Source of the DNA: HXMU1420-13 sp965228545
GTDB lineage: Bacteria; Bacteroidota; Rhodothermia; Balneolales; Balneolaceae
NCBI GenBank assembly: GCA_965228545.1
Contig: OZ245822.1
Location: 2,108,001 to 2,172,000 of the forward strand
Reading direction: 5' to 3'
Length of the DNA stretch: 64,000 nucleotides
In this document: positions 44,080-52,046 of the stretch, piece by piece
Layout: every line of letters starts with the position of its first letter
Position numbering within the stretch: position 1 is the first letter of the stretch
Program-made: the position numbers and the translations under genes
Notes under the pieces: generated by a model
Databases searched by the model: none
What the model saw: only the letters and a program-made list of their open reading frames with translations
Told to the model about the DNA's origin: nothing

Positions 44080-45438
44080 ATGATTATGAGTTCTGTTAAG
44101 TCTAAAATTGGAAATCAAATTTCAGAGGTTGACGAACCTCAAATTGCTTTTAAGTACACTACAAGTGAAGAAAATAAAATCACTGGGGAAAAATTGAATT
44201 TAGTTTCACTTTTTTCAGGATGTGGAGGAATGGATTTGGGGTTCGAGGGAGGTTTCGAAGTTCACAAAGATTCTATAAATGAAATTTTAAATCCGGACTT
44301 CATCGAAAAAAAAGTTGATTCTAGTTTTGTTAAACTTAAAAAAACTAAGTTTAATACTGTTTTTGCGAATGATATTCTGTTAAGTGCTAGAAATACTTGG
44401 GTAAATTATTTCAAACGTAGAGGTGTAGATCCCGGTATATTTCACTCAGAAAGTATTGTAGATTTAGTAAAACTTCATAAATCTGGTGAAAGGGTTTTTC
44501 CAGAAGAAGTTGACATAGTTACTGGAGGATTTCCTTGTCAAGATTTTAGCATAGCAGGAAAAAGAAATGGTTTTAACTCAAACAAAAACCACTTAGGGGA
44601 ATTAAAGAAAGAATATGAAGCGACCGAGGAAACTCGTGGTAAGCTTTATATGTGGATGAAAGAAGTTATTGAAATAACAAAACCAAAAGTCTTTGTAGCT
44701 GAGAATGTAAAAGGTTTAGTAAACTTATCTAACGTCAAAGATATAATTCAAAGAGATTTTTCTTCCATTGACAATGATGGGTATTTTGTATTTGAGCCTC
44801 AGGTATTACATGCTGGTGATTTTGGCGTTCCACAATCTCGAGAGAGAGTTTTCTTTATCGGGTTAAAAAAATCTGCTTTAAATAGTCATGTTTTAGAATC
44901 TCTAGAAGAAGGAAACATTGACGAAGATATTAATCCTTATCCAATACCAACTCACCAGGTAAATTTTTTTGGTGAGAATATGAAGCCACCTATGACAACT
45001 CGATCTTTATTCGAAGATTTAAGTGAACCAGAGTTTTCAGATGATTTGTCTCAAAAATATTATTCTAAAGCAAAATATATGGGGGCTCATTGTCAGGGAC
45101 AGACAGAGGTTAAGTTGGATGGACTAGCCCCTACGATTAGAGCTGAACATCATGGTAATATCGAATTTAGAAGACTTTCGATCGAGAATGGTGGGACAAA
45201 TTCAGGTGAACTTCAACAAGGATTAAAGGAAAGAAGATTAACATTAAGAGAATGTGGGTTAGTACAGACTTTTCCAAGAGACTTTGATTTTGTGATTGAA
45301 AGTTCAAGCAATCGCAAAAAATTTCTTGTAAGTCCCTCAGCAGCTTATAAAGTTGTAGGTAATGCAGTTCCTCCTTTATTAGCCTATCATTTAGCAAGAA
45401 GCTTGGAAAAGAAGTGGAAACTATATTTTAAAGCTTAA
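44080..45438 (+). CDS. DNA (cytosine-5)-methyltransferase
   Basis: A 452-aa C5-cytosine methyltransferase. Motif I VSLFSGCGGMDLGF lies near residue 40. Motif IV GGFPCQDFSIAGKR, with the catalytic cysteine, lies near 150. Motif VI VFVAENVKGLV is near 207, motif VIII QSRERVFFIGL near 250, and motif X VVGNAVPPLLAYHLA near the C-terminus. The target-recognition region (about 280-370) is specific and does not tell me the recognised sequence. It starts 4 bases after the SAM-hydrolase stop; ATGs at 44080 and 44086 are both possible. An insertion of about 90 residues separates motifs I and IV. A restriction gene follows 3 bases after its stop. Visibly AT-richer than its flanks. Confidence 0.94.
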   Translation: MIMSSVKSKIGNQISEVDEPQIAFKYTTSEENKITGEKLNLVSLFSGCGGMDLGFEGGFEVHKDSINEILNPDFIEKKVDSSFVKLKKTKFNTVFANDILLSARNTWVNYFKRRGVDPGIFHSESIVDLVKLHKSGERVFPEEVDIVTGGFPCQDFSIAGKRNGFNSNKNHLGELKKEYEATEETRGKLYMWMKEVIEITKPKVFVAENVKGLVNLSNVKDIIQRDFSSIDNDGYFVFEPQVLHAGDFGVPQSRERVFFIGLKKSALNSHVLESLEEGNIDEDINPYPIPTHQVNFFGENMKPPMTTRSLFEDLSEPEFSDDLSQKYYSKAKYMGAHCQGQTEVKLDGLAPTIRAEHHGNIEFRRLSIENGGTNSGELQQGLKERRLTLRECGLVQTFPRDFDFVIESSSNRKKFLVSPSAAYKVVGNAVPPLLAYHLARSLEKKWKLYFKA

Positions 45439-45441
45439 CCA

Positions 45442-46497
45442 ATGATATACTCGTCTAATCCCGAACCAAAAAAAACGGAGTTTGAACAATTACTTAGTGT
45501 CTCAAAATTTGAACTAGATAGTTTAGCATCAAATAAGCCAAGTCAGCTTCTCAATTTAGGTGGGGCAAAATTTGAACCATATCTTGCTGATATACTTAAA
45601 AATAACTCTGTTGGTACAGCTTTCGAAAATTCGATTAGAGTCACATCTGCTCAAGACTTTCCTGATATAGTTGTTAATGAATTTTATGGAATAGAGGTGA
45701 AAACCACTAACAAAAACCACTGGAGGACTACAGGAAATAGTGTTCTTGAGTCACGAAGAGAGAAATGTGTTGAAAAGATATATATGTTTTTTGGAAAACT
45801 TTCTGACCCAATAGATTTTAAATATAGACCTTATGAAGAGTGTTTAGCAGAAGTAGTTGTTACTCATTCACCACGCTATTTAATTGATATGAATCTAACT
45901 AAAGGTGAGACTATTTTTGATAAAATTAAAATACCCTATGAAAATTTGAGAGAAAGTGAAAATCCAATAGGAGCACTAATAAGTTACTATAGAGGTACTT
46001 TAAAAAAAGGTGACAAACTTTGGTGGATTAACCAAAATGATGATGACCCACAAAATATTATTTTAAAGTATTGGGGGAATCTTACTAAAGAAAAAAAGAA
46101 AGAGCTTACAAACAAAGCAATTGTTTTTTTTCCAGAACTATTTGGAAAAAGTGCAAATAAGTTTCAAAAAGTTACAACTTGGCTAGTGACACAAGAGTCC
46201 ATAATCTGCCCAAATGTTAGAGATCAATTTACTGCAGGTGGTAAAGAAGACATCGTATTAAATGGCATAAAATATGCGGAAGTGCCAAGAAGCTTAATTA
46301 ATATAATTTCAAACTATAAAGAGCTAAAAAAAATTATAATGAATACATCTAGAGAAGAGCTTAGCTATTTTTGGGATTTCACAACTTATGATGATTCTAA
46401 GATTAGCGACTGGAAAAAACTTACCGCACAAAATCTGGCACAATTAAAAAAGATTTCAAAAGCGGAAATCGATCAAATTCTTAATAGTCTTATGTAA
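45442..46497 (+). CDS. Type II restriction endonuclease (PD-ExK)
   Basis: A 351-aa protein without an obvious close family. Between residues 74 and 89 it has FPDIVVNEFYGIEVKTT: Asp75, Glu85 and Lys87 fit a PD-(D/E)xK nuclease centre. The context, 3 bases after a C5-methyltransferase in a two-gene cassette, makes it the cognate restriction enzyme. The sequence is very AT-rich (a 60-base sample at 45481-45540 has 17 G+C by hand count, against 28 in a sample from the preceding gene). No control (C) protein or vsr gene is present. Recognition site unknown. Confidence 0.82.
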   Translation: MIYSSNPEPKKTEFEQLLSVSKFELDSLASNKPSQLLNLGGAKFEPYLADILKNNSVGTAFENSIRVTSAQDFPDIVVNEFYGIEVKTTNKNHWRTTGNSVLESRREKCVEKIYMFFGKLSDPIDFKYRPYEECLAEVVVTHSPRYLIDMNLTKGETIFDKIKIPYENLRESENPIGALISYYRGTLKKGDKLWWINQNDDDPQNIILKYWGNLTKEKKKELTNKAIVFFPELFGKSANKFQKVTTWLVTQESIICPNVRDQFTAGGKEDIVLNGIKYAEVPRSLINIISNYKELKKIIMNTSREELSYFWDFTTYDDSKISDWKKLTAQNLAQLKKISKAEIDQILNSLM

Positions 46498-46562
46498 GAA
46501 ATGCTGCGCAAATGTTAGGTGTTGATAAAGGTGCACAAATCTCGTTGGTGTTGCAGAAATAA
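46498..46562 (+). repeat. Direct repeat copy 2, 65 bp, downstream of RM cassette
   Basis: 62/65 identical to 44011-44075. It starts the base after the restriction-enzyme stop and ends with a TAA corresponding to the SAM-hydrolase stop, so it is a remnant 3' end. Behind it the sequence returns to the GC content of the neighbouring genes. Confidence 0.97.
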
Positions 46563-46616
46563 ATTCGAAACACGAGTTCGATGCCAGCGTAAGGTTGCCA
46601 AAATTGAGATATCTCC

Positions 46617-47423
46617 ATGAAATTAGAATTAAAGTCACCGGCCAACGAGCGTATCGGAATTCATATTCCGGATGAGGTTGCCAATCTTTCCCTGCCTTTT
46701 AATGGATCTTTTGCCACAACTGATGGCGACGAGTATCGAGTAAAGAACAATATCATCGATATGCTGGAGCAGGATCCTGAATTTGCTAGCATAGCGCTTA
46801 GTACCAACCACTGGAAAGTAACTGCGGCTATTTACGAAGAACTTTGGCGCAAGCGCTCACTGAGCTTATTAACCGGCGAAGATTTCCCTATCGAAAAAGA
46901 GCACGAATTACTCATTGATTGGACTGCACCTCAGGAAGGAGGATTGTATCTCGATTTAGGAGCTTCTACTGCGTTATATGCACGAGCTTTAAAAGCTGCG
47001 CAACCCAAAGCGGACATTGTAGCTCTCGATTTTTCGACGCAAATGTTGGAAGAAGCACGCATCAAAGCAGAAGCAGATGAAACCGACCTCTTTTTATTGC
47101 GAGCAGATGGTCGAGACATGCCATTCTTTAGCAAAACTTTTGATGGGATCGTTATGGGTGGAACCCTGAATGAACTTTCTGACCCAACCAAAGTACTGTA
47201 TGAGGCAAACCGAGTACTAAAGAAAGAAGGAAGCTTTTTTGTGATGCATCTTATCAAAAGTGATGCCTGGTACGGGCGATTATTGCAAGATTCGATGGGA
47301 TTAGGTGGAATCAAATTCTGGACCAAAGACGAAAGTAACGATTTATTCAAACAAGCAGGTTTTCGTGTGGATAAGCAAATCACTCGTGGGATTGTTTGTT
47401 TTAGCAGGTTACTGCCCAATTAA
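46617..47423 (+). CDS. Class I SAM-dependent methyltransferase
   Basis: A 268-aa methyltransferase. After about 90 residues including a start resembling Trm112/UbiE-linked N-terminal segments, motif I LYLDLGASTALYARALKAA binds SAM. It is followed by IVALDFSTQMLEEARIKA and a motif similar to UbiE/Methyltransf_11 (RADGRDMPFFSKTFDGIVMGGTLNEL, quoted in parts). The substrate is unknown. It was probably the original downstream neighbour of the SAM-hydrolase gene before the cassette inserted. Confidence 0.87.
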   Translation: MKLELKSPANERIGIHIPDEVANLSLPFNGSFATTDGDEYRVKNNIIDMLEQDPEFASIALSTNHWKVTAAIYEELWRKRSLSLLTGEDFPIEKEHELLIDWTAPQEGGLYLDLGASTALYARALKAAQPKADIVALDFSTQMLEEARIKAEADETDLFLLRADGRDMPFFSKTFDGIVMGGTLNELSDPTKVLYEANRVLKKEGSFFVMHLIKSDAWYGRLLQDSMGLGGIKFWTKDESNDLFKQAGFRVDKQITRGIVCFSRLLPN

Positions 47424-47524
47424 CCAAAGGTTCTTTGAGAAGTTGATGGTGTAGCATCATTTCTTAGATGAATACGTTCAACTTTTTTAGATTGGCGATT
47501 ATCAAATGTTCAATCTGACAAAAC

Positions 47525-48640
47525 ATGACACGATTTCTTTTTTCGGGCTTTCTTTTATTGCTTATCAATCCAATTTTAGTACAGGGATTTCAAAACCCAG
47601 AAATTCAATCGGCAGAAGATTATATAGTTCAAGTTTTTGAGGATAGAGATTTGGTATTACTTGGCGAAGATCACGCTATTAAAGAGAATCTCGAGTTTGT
47701 GGCTGATTTGATTCCTGAGCTTTACAACGCAGGGGTTTACACAATTGGAATGGAGTTTGGTGCATTTGAACGACAACAAGAAGTAGATTCATTACTTGTT
47801 GCTGAAAAGTACGACGAGCAGTTGGTTCGGGATATCATGTTTTTCTACAATGTGGGATGGGCGTATCAAGAATATCTCGACGTATATCGAGCAGCTTGGA
47901 AGTTCAATCAATCCCTAAAACCCGGTGAACGACCATTCAGAATTTTAAATATCAGTTATCAATACAATTGGGGAGGAGTTGAAGGTAGAGATGCACCTGA
48001 TTCTGAGGAAGACGTTTTTTATCTGGGAACTGCTGATGAATATCGCGCAGAATTGCTGGAGCGAGAGATCCTGAGCAAAGACGAAAAAGCACTGGTGTTA
48101 GTTGGAATGGTTCACGCTTTCACTAAATACAAAATGCCGATTTTGCGTCCGGGAAATGAGAATGACTGTGAAATAGAGACTGACATTTTGGGGAATATGC
48201 TTTATCAAAAATATCCCAAGCGAATATATTCCGTGCTGTTGCATTCCCCCTTTTATAATTACCCGGGGCGGAATCCTTTTATGCTACAGCCGGCCGGTGG
48301 TGAGCTTGAACAAAAACTCAGGAAAACTGATTATCCCGTTGGATTTGATTTAAATGGATCAGAATTTGGCGAGTTGAAGGATGATAGTTTTTTTAGCGCT
48401 TGTTCCGAGGATTTCAGATTGAAGGATATTTTTGACGGATACATCTTTTTAGCACCTTTCGAAGAGCTTACCGGGGCTACTTTCGATCTCTTATTTTTTG
48501 AAGGTCGGACTTGGGAAGAAACACTTTCTCAAATGCCGGTGATGGGCGGAAATCGGGAAAGTATGGAAGCTTTTCAGAATCAAATACGCGGTTATGCTGA
48601 TCTCAAACAACGGTATTCGGTACTTTTTAATGAGCGTTAA
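47525..48640 (+). CDS. Exported EreA/ChaN (TIKI)-superfamily-like protein
   Basis: A 371-aa protein with a signal peptide (FLLLLINPILVQGFQ). The pattern VLLGEDHAIKENLEFVADL, the acidic motif IGMEFGAFERQQEVD and the late VLVGMVHAFTKYK resemble the catalytic G-E-x-H, E and H motifs of the erythromycin-esterase/ChaN/TIKI superfamily. These are hydrolases or haem-binding proteins. I would not name a substrate. It is convergent with argS across an intergenic palindrome. Confidence 0.6.
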   Translation: MTRFLFSGFLLLLINPILVQGFQNPEIQSAEDYIVQVFEDRDLVLLGEDHAIKENLEFVADLIPELYNAGVYTIGMEFGAFERQQEVDSLLVAEKYDEQLVRDIMFFYNVGWAYQEYLDVYRAAWKFNQSLKPGERPFRILNISYQYNWGGVEGRDAPDSEEDVFYLGTADEYRAELLEREILSKDEKALVLVGMVHAFTKYKMPILRPGNENDCEIETDILGNMLYQKYPKRIYSVLLHSPFYNYPGRNPFMLQPAGGELEQKLRKTDYPVGFDLNGSEFGELKDDSFFSACSEDFRLKDIFDGYIFLAPFEELTGATFDLLFFEGRTWEETLSQMPVMGGNRESMEAFQNQIRGYADLKQRYSVLFNER

Positions 48641-48646
48641 GTAATT

Positions 48647-48727
48647 ACCACAGAGGGCACTAAGTTCGCAGAGTATGTGTGTGAGGATTTATTTTGTTCC
48701 CTCAGTGTTCTCTGTGAACTCTGTGGT
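48647..48727. repeat. Intergenic inverted repeat, ACCACAGAG...CTCTGTGGT
   Basis: ACCACAGAG (48647-48655) and CTCTGTGGT (48719-48727) pair perfectly. The inner part repeats related CACAGAG and TCTGTGAAC motifs, a form of dispersed repeat known in many genomes. It lies between two convergent genes and may also terminate transcription. Confidence 0.65.
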
Positions 48728-48767
48728 GAAAGACAATTTCAATAAACAATAACCAGTAAGCAGTAAA

Positions 48768-48779
48768 CAGTGATCACTG
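48768..48779. repeat. Palindrome CAGTGATCACTG
   Basis: A perfect 12-bp palindrome at 48768-48779. It is enclosed by AATAACCAGT (48750-48757 region) and ACTGGTTAATGGTTATT (48783-48799 region), so an extended imperfect hairpin of about 60 bases can form. It belongs to the same convergent intergenic region. Confidence 0.6.
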
Positions 48780-48815
48780 CAAACTGGTTAATGGTTATTG
48801 GATATTGAAGTAACA

Positions 48816-50441
48816 TTACATTCTTACAGGTGCTGTGATTCCTAAAATGGTCAATCCATTTTTCAAAGTTTGCGCAGTGGTTTTTGCCAGAGCGATTCGA
48901 GCTTGAGCCAAATCTGCATCTACACCAATAATTCTACAATCATGGTAGAAGGTGGTGAAAGCGGAAGCCACATCATTGAGATAATTAATCAAACGATGAG
49001 GCTCACGAGCTTCGGCGGCGCTTTGAATGGCTTTCGGGAATTTGAATAAGGTTTTGATGAGCGCTGTTTCGGCATCTTCTCTCAGTAAATTCAGTTGAAC
49101 AGCTTTTTCAAAGGTATATTCTTCCTCTGCTTTACGAAGGATGCTACAAATTCGTGCATGGGCATATTGCAGGTAAAATACCGGATTTTTCTCTCCCGCT
49201 TCTTTGGCTTGGGCGATATCAAATTCGAGATGAGTATTTGGAGATCGCATCAAAAAGAAAAAACGAGTCACATCTGCCCCGACTTCATCCATGAGCTCAT
49301 CCAGGGTAACAAAGTTCGCTTTGCGCGTGCTCATTTTGAATGGCTTTCCATCTTTGACAATCGTCACAAACTGGTAAATCACCACATCTACTTTTTCTTT
49401 GTCATATCCAAGAGCTGAAATTCCGGAGAGTACATCAGGATATGTGGCAATATGATCGGCGCCAAATACATCGATACACATGTCGTAACCACGATCGAGT
49501 TTGTTGGCATGATAAGCGATATCGGGCAGTCGATAGGTTGGTTCTCCCGTACTTTTGATCAATACGGTATCTTTTTCTTTGCCAAACTCTGTGGTTTTGA
49601 ACCAGGTTGCACCGTCGGCATCGTACACCAAGCCTTTTTCGCGCAAACGAGCTACCACCGATTCGATGTCTCCGTTCTCGTAGAGATCGTGCTCATTAAA
49701 GTGATTGTCCATGTGGATGTTCATGCGCTTCAACGTAGCGTCGATATCCGCAAAGATTGCCTGTTCGGCTTTTTCCTTAAACGGCGTCCAATCTGAATCG
49801 CAAAGTGTATCTCCTTTTTCATCCACTAATTCCTGGGCGATGTCTTTAATGTACTCGCCTTCATATCCGCCTTCAGGGAACTCGGCATCTTTGCCTAAAG
49901 CCTGTAGGTATCGCGCCTGAACCGATTGACCTAATACACGCATTTGTCGACCTGCATTGTTGAAGTAATATTCACGATCCAGCTCAGCTCCTGTCCATTC
50001 CATCAGGCGGGCCACAGTGTCGCCCAAAACGGCATTTCTACCATGACCAACAGTAAGCGGACCGGTTGGGTTCGCGCTCACAAACTCGATCTGCACTTTT
50101 TTACCGGAATTCAACTCCGATTTCCCAAACGCTTCTCCTTCTTCGATGATGGATGCTAACTCATCGTACAAGTAATCTTCAGCATATCGGAAATTGATAA
50201 AACCAGGTCCAGCAATTTCCACCGACGAAATCTTGCGTTCGTCATATTCCAACGCTTCGATAATTTGTGTTGCAATCGCTCTTGGGTTATTTCGAAGCGG
50301 ACGGGCGAGTGTCATTGCCAGGTTTGTAGAAGCATCGCCATGTGTTGAATCTTTCGGCGCTTCCAGTTGTATCTCGGGAGTTTCGTCTAGCTCAAATTTC
50401 GCTAGTGCGTCGGATAGAATTTGTTTTAAATATTCGGTCAT
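48816..50441 (-). CDS. argS: Arginyl-tRNA synthetase
   Basis: A 541-aa class I aminoacyl-tRNA synthetase. It has an N-terminal additional domain (1-110), the HIGH-like motif PTGPLTVGHGRNAVLGDTV near residue 117, the KMSKS-like FKMSTRKANFVTLDE near 360 and a C-terminal DALR-type anticodon-binding domain (about 430-541). It attaches arginine to tRNA-Arg. Slightly shorter than the E. coli enzyme (577). The C-terminal end GLTILGITAPVRM is conserved. It is upstream of no other minus-strand gene within reach. Confidence 0.97.
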   Translation of the reverse strand: MTEYLKQILSDALAKFELDETPEIQLEAPKDSTHGDASTNLAMTLARPLRNNPRAIATQIIEALEYDERKISSVEIAGPGFINFRYAEDYLYDELASIIEEGEAFGKSELNSGKKVQIEFVSANPTGPLTVGHGRNAVLGDTVARLMEWTGAELDREYYFNNAGRQMRVLGQSVQARYLQALGKDAEFPEGGYEGEYIKDIAQELVDEKGDTLCDSDWTPFKEKAEQAIFADIDATLKRMNIHMDNHFNEHDLYENGDIESVVARLREKGLVYDADGATWFKTTEFGKEKDTVLIKSTGEPTYRLPDIAYHANKLDRGYDMCIDVFGADHIATYPDVLSGISALGYDKEKVDVVIYQFVTIVKDGKPFKMSTRKANFVTLDELMDEVGADVTRFFFLMRSPNTHLEFDIAQAKEAGEKNPVFYLQYAHARICSILRKAEEEYTFEKAVQLNLLREDAETALIKTLFKFPKAIQSAAEAREPHRLINYLNDVASAFTTFYHDCRIIGVDADLAQARIALAKTTAQTLKNGLTILGITAPVRM

Positions 50442-50520
50442 TGGGAGAATTATTCGGATTTCTTAAAAGATAAGGGTGTATCAATTAAGAATTAAGAATT
50501 ATTCAATTAAGAATTGAGGT

Positions 50521-50556
50521 TCAATAAACAATATTCAACAAGGAACATTCAACATT
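50521..50556 (+). repeat. Inverted repeat arm A around four-helix-bundle gene
   Basis: Arm of 36 bp starting TCAATAAACAATATTC. It matches the reverse complement of 50944-50979 at 34 of 36 positions. It lies 13 bases beyond the stop of the four-helix-bundle gene. Confidence 0.93.
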
Positions 50557-50569
50557 CATTGTTCAGTCT

Positions 50570-50935
50570 CTATTTCTCTAGGTTGTTTCTTGCAGTATTG
50601 ATACTGGCGTGAAATATTGCTGCTAATTCATCACATTCCTTAATTGTAACATCAAGTATTTCATCTTTTAATAGTGGATGTTTCTTAATGATCTGAAGGC
50701 AGATATAGCTTTCGCCAAGCTCTTTTTTGCCGATTTTCATTTTATGAATAAAGTCTTTTCTGGATTCAGCTGATTTAGCTTCCCCATATTGAAAAGCTGG
50801 CGATGTTCCACTTCGAACAAGTTGCTTCGCAAAATGTTGGCCAGTGTAACTTTTGGGTAGCCTTTCTACGACTTTCATGACCAAAAGTGAAAAATTGATT
50901 AGCCTATCCTGAAGGTCAAAATTTCTTGAATTCAT
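50570..50935 (-). CDS. Four-helix bundle protein (23S rRNA IVP/S23 type)
   Basis: A 121-aa helical protein. The pattern FDLQDRLINFSLLVMKVVER, then LVRSGTSPAFQYGEAKSAES and KEC(D)ELAAIFHASINTARNN is typical of the four-helix-bundle/S23 family (TIGR02436-like), whose first members are encoded by intervening sequences inside 23S rRNA genes. Free-standing chromosomal copies are common in Bacteroidota but have no known function. The gene is enclosed by 36-bp inverted repeats (50521-50556 and 50944-50979), so the whole unit can fold like an IVS with the gene in the loop. The S23-type GTSIGANI motif appears here as GTSPAFQYG. Confidence 0.85.
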   Translation of the reverse strand: MNSRNFDLQDRLINFSLLVMKVVERLPKSYTGQHFAKQLVRSGTSPAFQYGEAKSAESRKDFIHKMKIGKKELGESYICLQIIKKHPLLKDEILDVTIKECDELAAIFHASINTARNNLEK

Positions 50936-50943
50936 TATACTTA

Positions 50944-50979
50944 AATATTGAATGTTCCTTGTTGAATATTGATTATTGA
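50944..50979 (-). repeat. Inverted repeat arm B, overlapping radC stop
   Basis: The second 36-bp arm, 34/36 complementary to 50521-50556. Its end overlaps the last two codons and stop of radC (which ends at 50973), and it stands 8 bases before the start of the four-helix-bundle gene. Confidence 0.93.
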
Positions 50980-51704
50980 ATAAGCCGCTCGCTTCTAAGA
51001 CTTACAAACTCATACCCCGCAATAATCACATGATCATCCACCGGGATACCGAGGAGTTTTCCGGATTCGGCGATGCGTTTGGTGAGGTTGATATCCGCAG
51101 AAGAAGCTTTGCATACGCCCGATGGATGGTTGTGGACGAGTATGATGGAATTGGCTTTATGCAGTACTGCCTGGCGGAGCACCTCGGCCGGTTCAACGAT
51201 GGTGGCGTTGCTTCCACCGGAACTGATTTCATGAAATCCGGTCATTACTTTTTTGTTGTTGAGGAAAGCCACATAAAATACTTCGTGGTTTAAATGACGA
51301 AGTTTTGGCCCAAAAAAAGCGCTCACTGTTTCAGGCGAGGTGAGCTGAATTTCCTCACCAAGTCCGGCAACCTGAATTCGACGAGCTAGCTCGAAGGCTG
51401 CTTCCAGCGTAATGGCTTTTACTTTGGCGATACCCGGAATTACTCCCAATTCTTTCCATTCTCGCTTTACTAGCTTATGCAAACCTCCAAAATGAGAAAG
51501 CAATGCTCTGGATGTCTCCACCACATTCATTTTTTGGGTTCCGGTGCGCAATAAAATGGCTAATAGCTCAGCATCTGAGAGAGAGCCTGCGCCATAGTTC
51601 AGCAGTTTTTCTCGAGGCTGCTCATCAGGCAGCATCTCTTTAACGGTTCGATTGTAGAAGTCTTCGTGAGAAAAGGATTCGGTTTTTGTAATCATAATAC
51701 ACAT
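50973..51704 (-). CDS. radC: RadC-family JAB-domain protein
   Basis: A 243-aa protein. It has an N-terminal UPF0758 part with YGAGSLSDAELLAILLRTG and a helix-hairpin-helix-like GVIPGIAKVKAITLEAAFEL near residues 88-107. The C-terminal JAB/MPN domain has the metal motif ILVHNHPSGVCKASSADI near 194-211. The family is annotated as DNA repair, but its biochemical role is uncertain. ATG at 51704; a second ATG three codons on is also possible. Its stop codon is part of the inverted repeat that encloses the following gene. Confidence 0.93.
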   Translation of the reverse strand: MCIMITKTESFSHEDFYNRTVKEMLPDEQPREKLLNYGAGSLSDAELLAILLRTGTQKMNVVETSRALLSHFGGLHKLVKREWKELGVIPGIAKVKAITLEAAFELARRIQVAGLGEEIQLTSPETVSAFFGPKLRHLNHEVFYVAFLNNKKVMTGFHEISSGGSNATIVEPAEVLRQAVLHKANSIILVHNHPSGVCKASSADINLTKRIAESGKLLGIPVDDHVIIAGYEFVSLRSERLIQ

Positions 51705-51750
51705 GTTTTTTACATGTTAGATCGATTACAAAGCAACTCCTTACAAACTA

Positions 51751-51840
51751 TTTTCAATATTCAATATTCAATATTCAACACTCAATAAGCAGTGAACAAA
51801 TTCTTTGAATGTTGAATGTTCTATGTTGAATATTGCTTAC
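51751..51840. repeat. Dispersed AT-rich repeat with CAATATTCAA units
   Basis: Tandem CAATATT/TCAATATTCAACA units (51755-51780), followed by an inverted copy TTGAATGTTGAATGTTC...TTGAATATTG (51803-51836). It shares core words with the inverted repeat at 50521/50944 (AATATTCAACA, GAATGTTC). It lies between radC and the Xre-type gene and can form an imperfect stem. Confidence 0.75.
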
Positions 51841-52043
51841 TGCTCCCGATATTCCAGAATATCGCCGGGTTGGCAATCGAGCACTTCGCAAATGGCTTCG
51901 AGGGTAGAAAAGCGAATGGCTTTGGCCTTGCCGGTTTTGAGGATGGAAAGATTGCTCATGGTAACTCCTACTTTCTCGGAAAGCTCGGTAAGGCTCATCT
52001 TTCGTTTCGCCAGCATTACATCCAAGTTTACAATCACGGGCAT
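51837..52043 (-). CDS. Small Xre/Cro-type HTH regulator (YozG-like)
   Basis: A 68-aa protein that is one HTH domain: LDVMLAKRKMSLTELSEKVG, with the helix-turn-helix around VTMSNLSILKTGKAKAIRFS, then ICEVLDCQPGDILEYRE. This YozG-like family is typically paired with DUF2975 membrane-protein genes, as here. It starts 3 bases after the stop of the third membrane paralog, so it is co-transcribed and probably regulates the operon. Confidence 0.9.
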   Translation of the reverse strand: MPVIVNLDVMLAKRKMSLTELSEKVGVTMSNLSILKTGKAKAIRFSTLEAICEVLDCQPGDILEYREQ

Positions 52044-52046
52044 CTG

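Noticed and set aside
44080..46497. Prophage or integrative element carrying the RM system
   Set aside because: No integrase, recombinase or structural phage gene; the 65-bp repeat brackets only the two RM genes.
46931..47419. 162-codon open frame on the minus strand
   Set aside because: It lies entirely opposite the SAM methyltransferase gene, has no recognisable protein pattern and no supporting context.
50570..50935. Evidence for a nearby 23S rRNA gene
   Set aside because: The four-helix-bundle family is named from rRNA intervening sequences, but the flanks are argS and radC; no rRNA sequence is seen.
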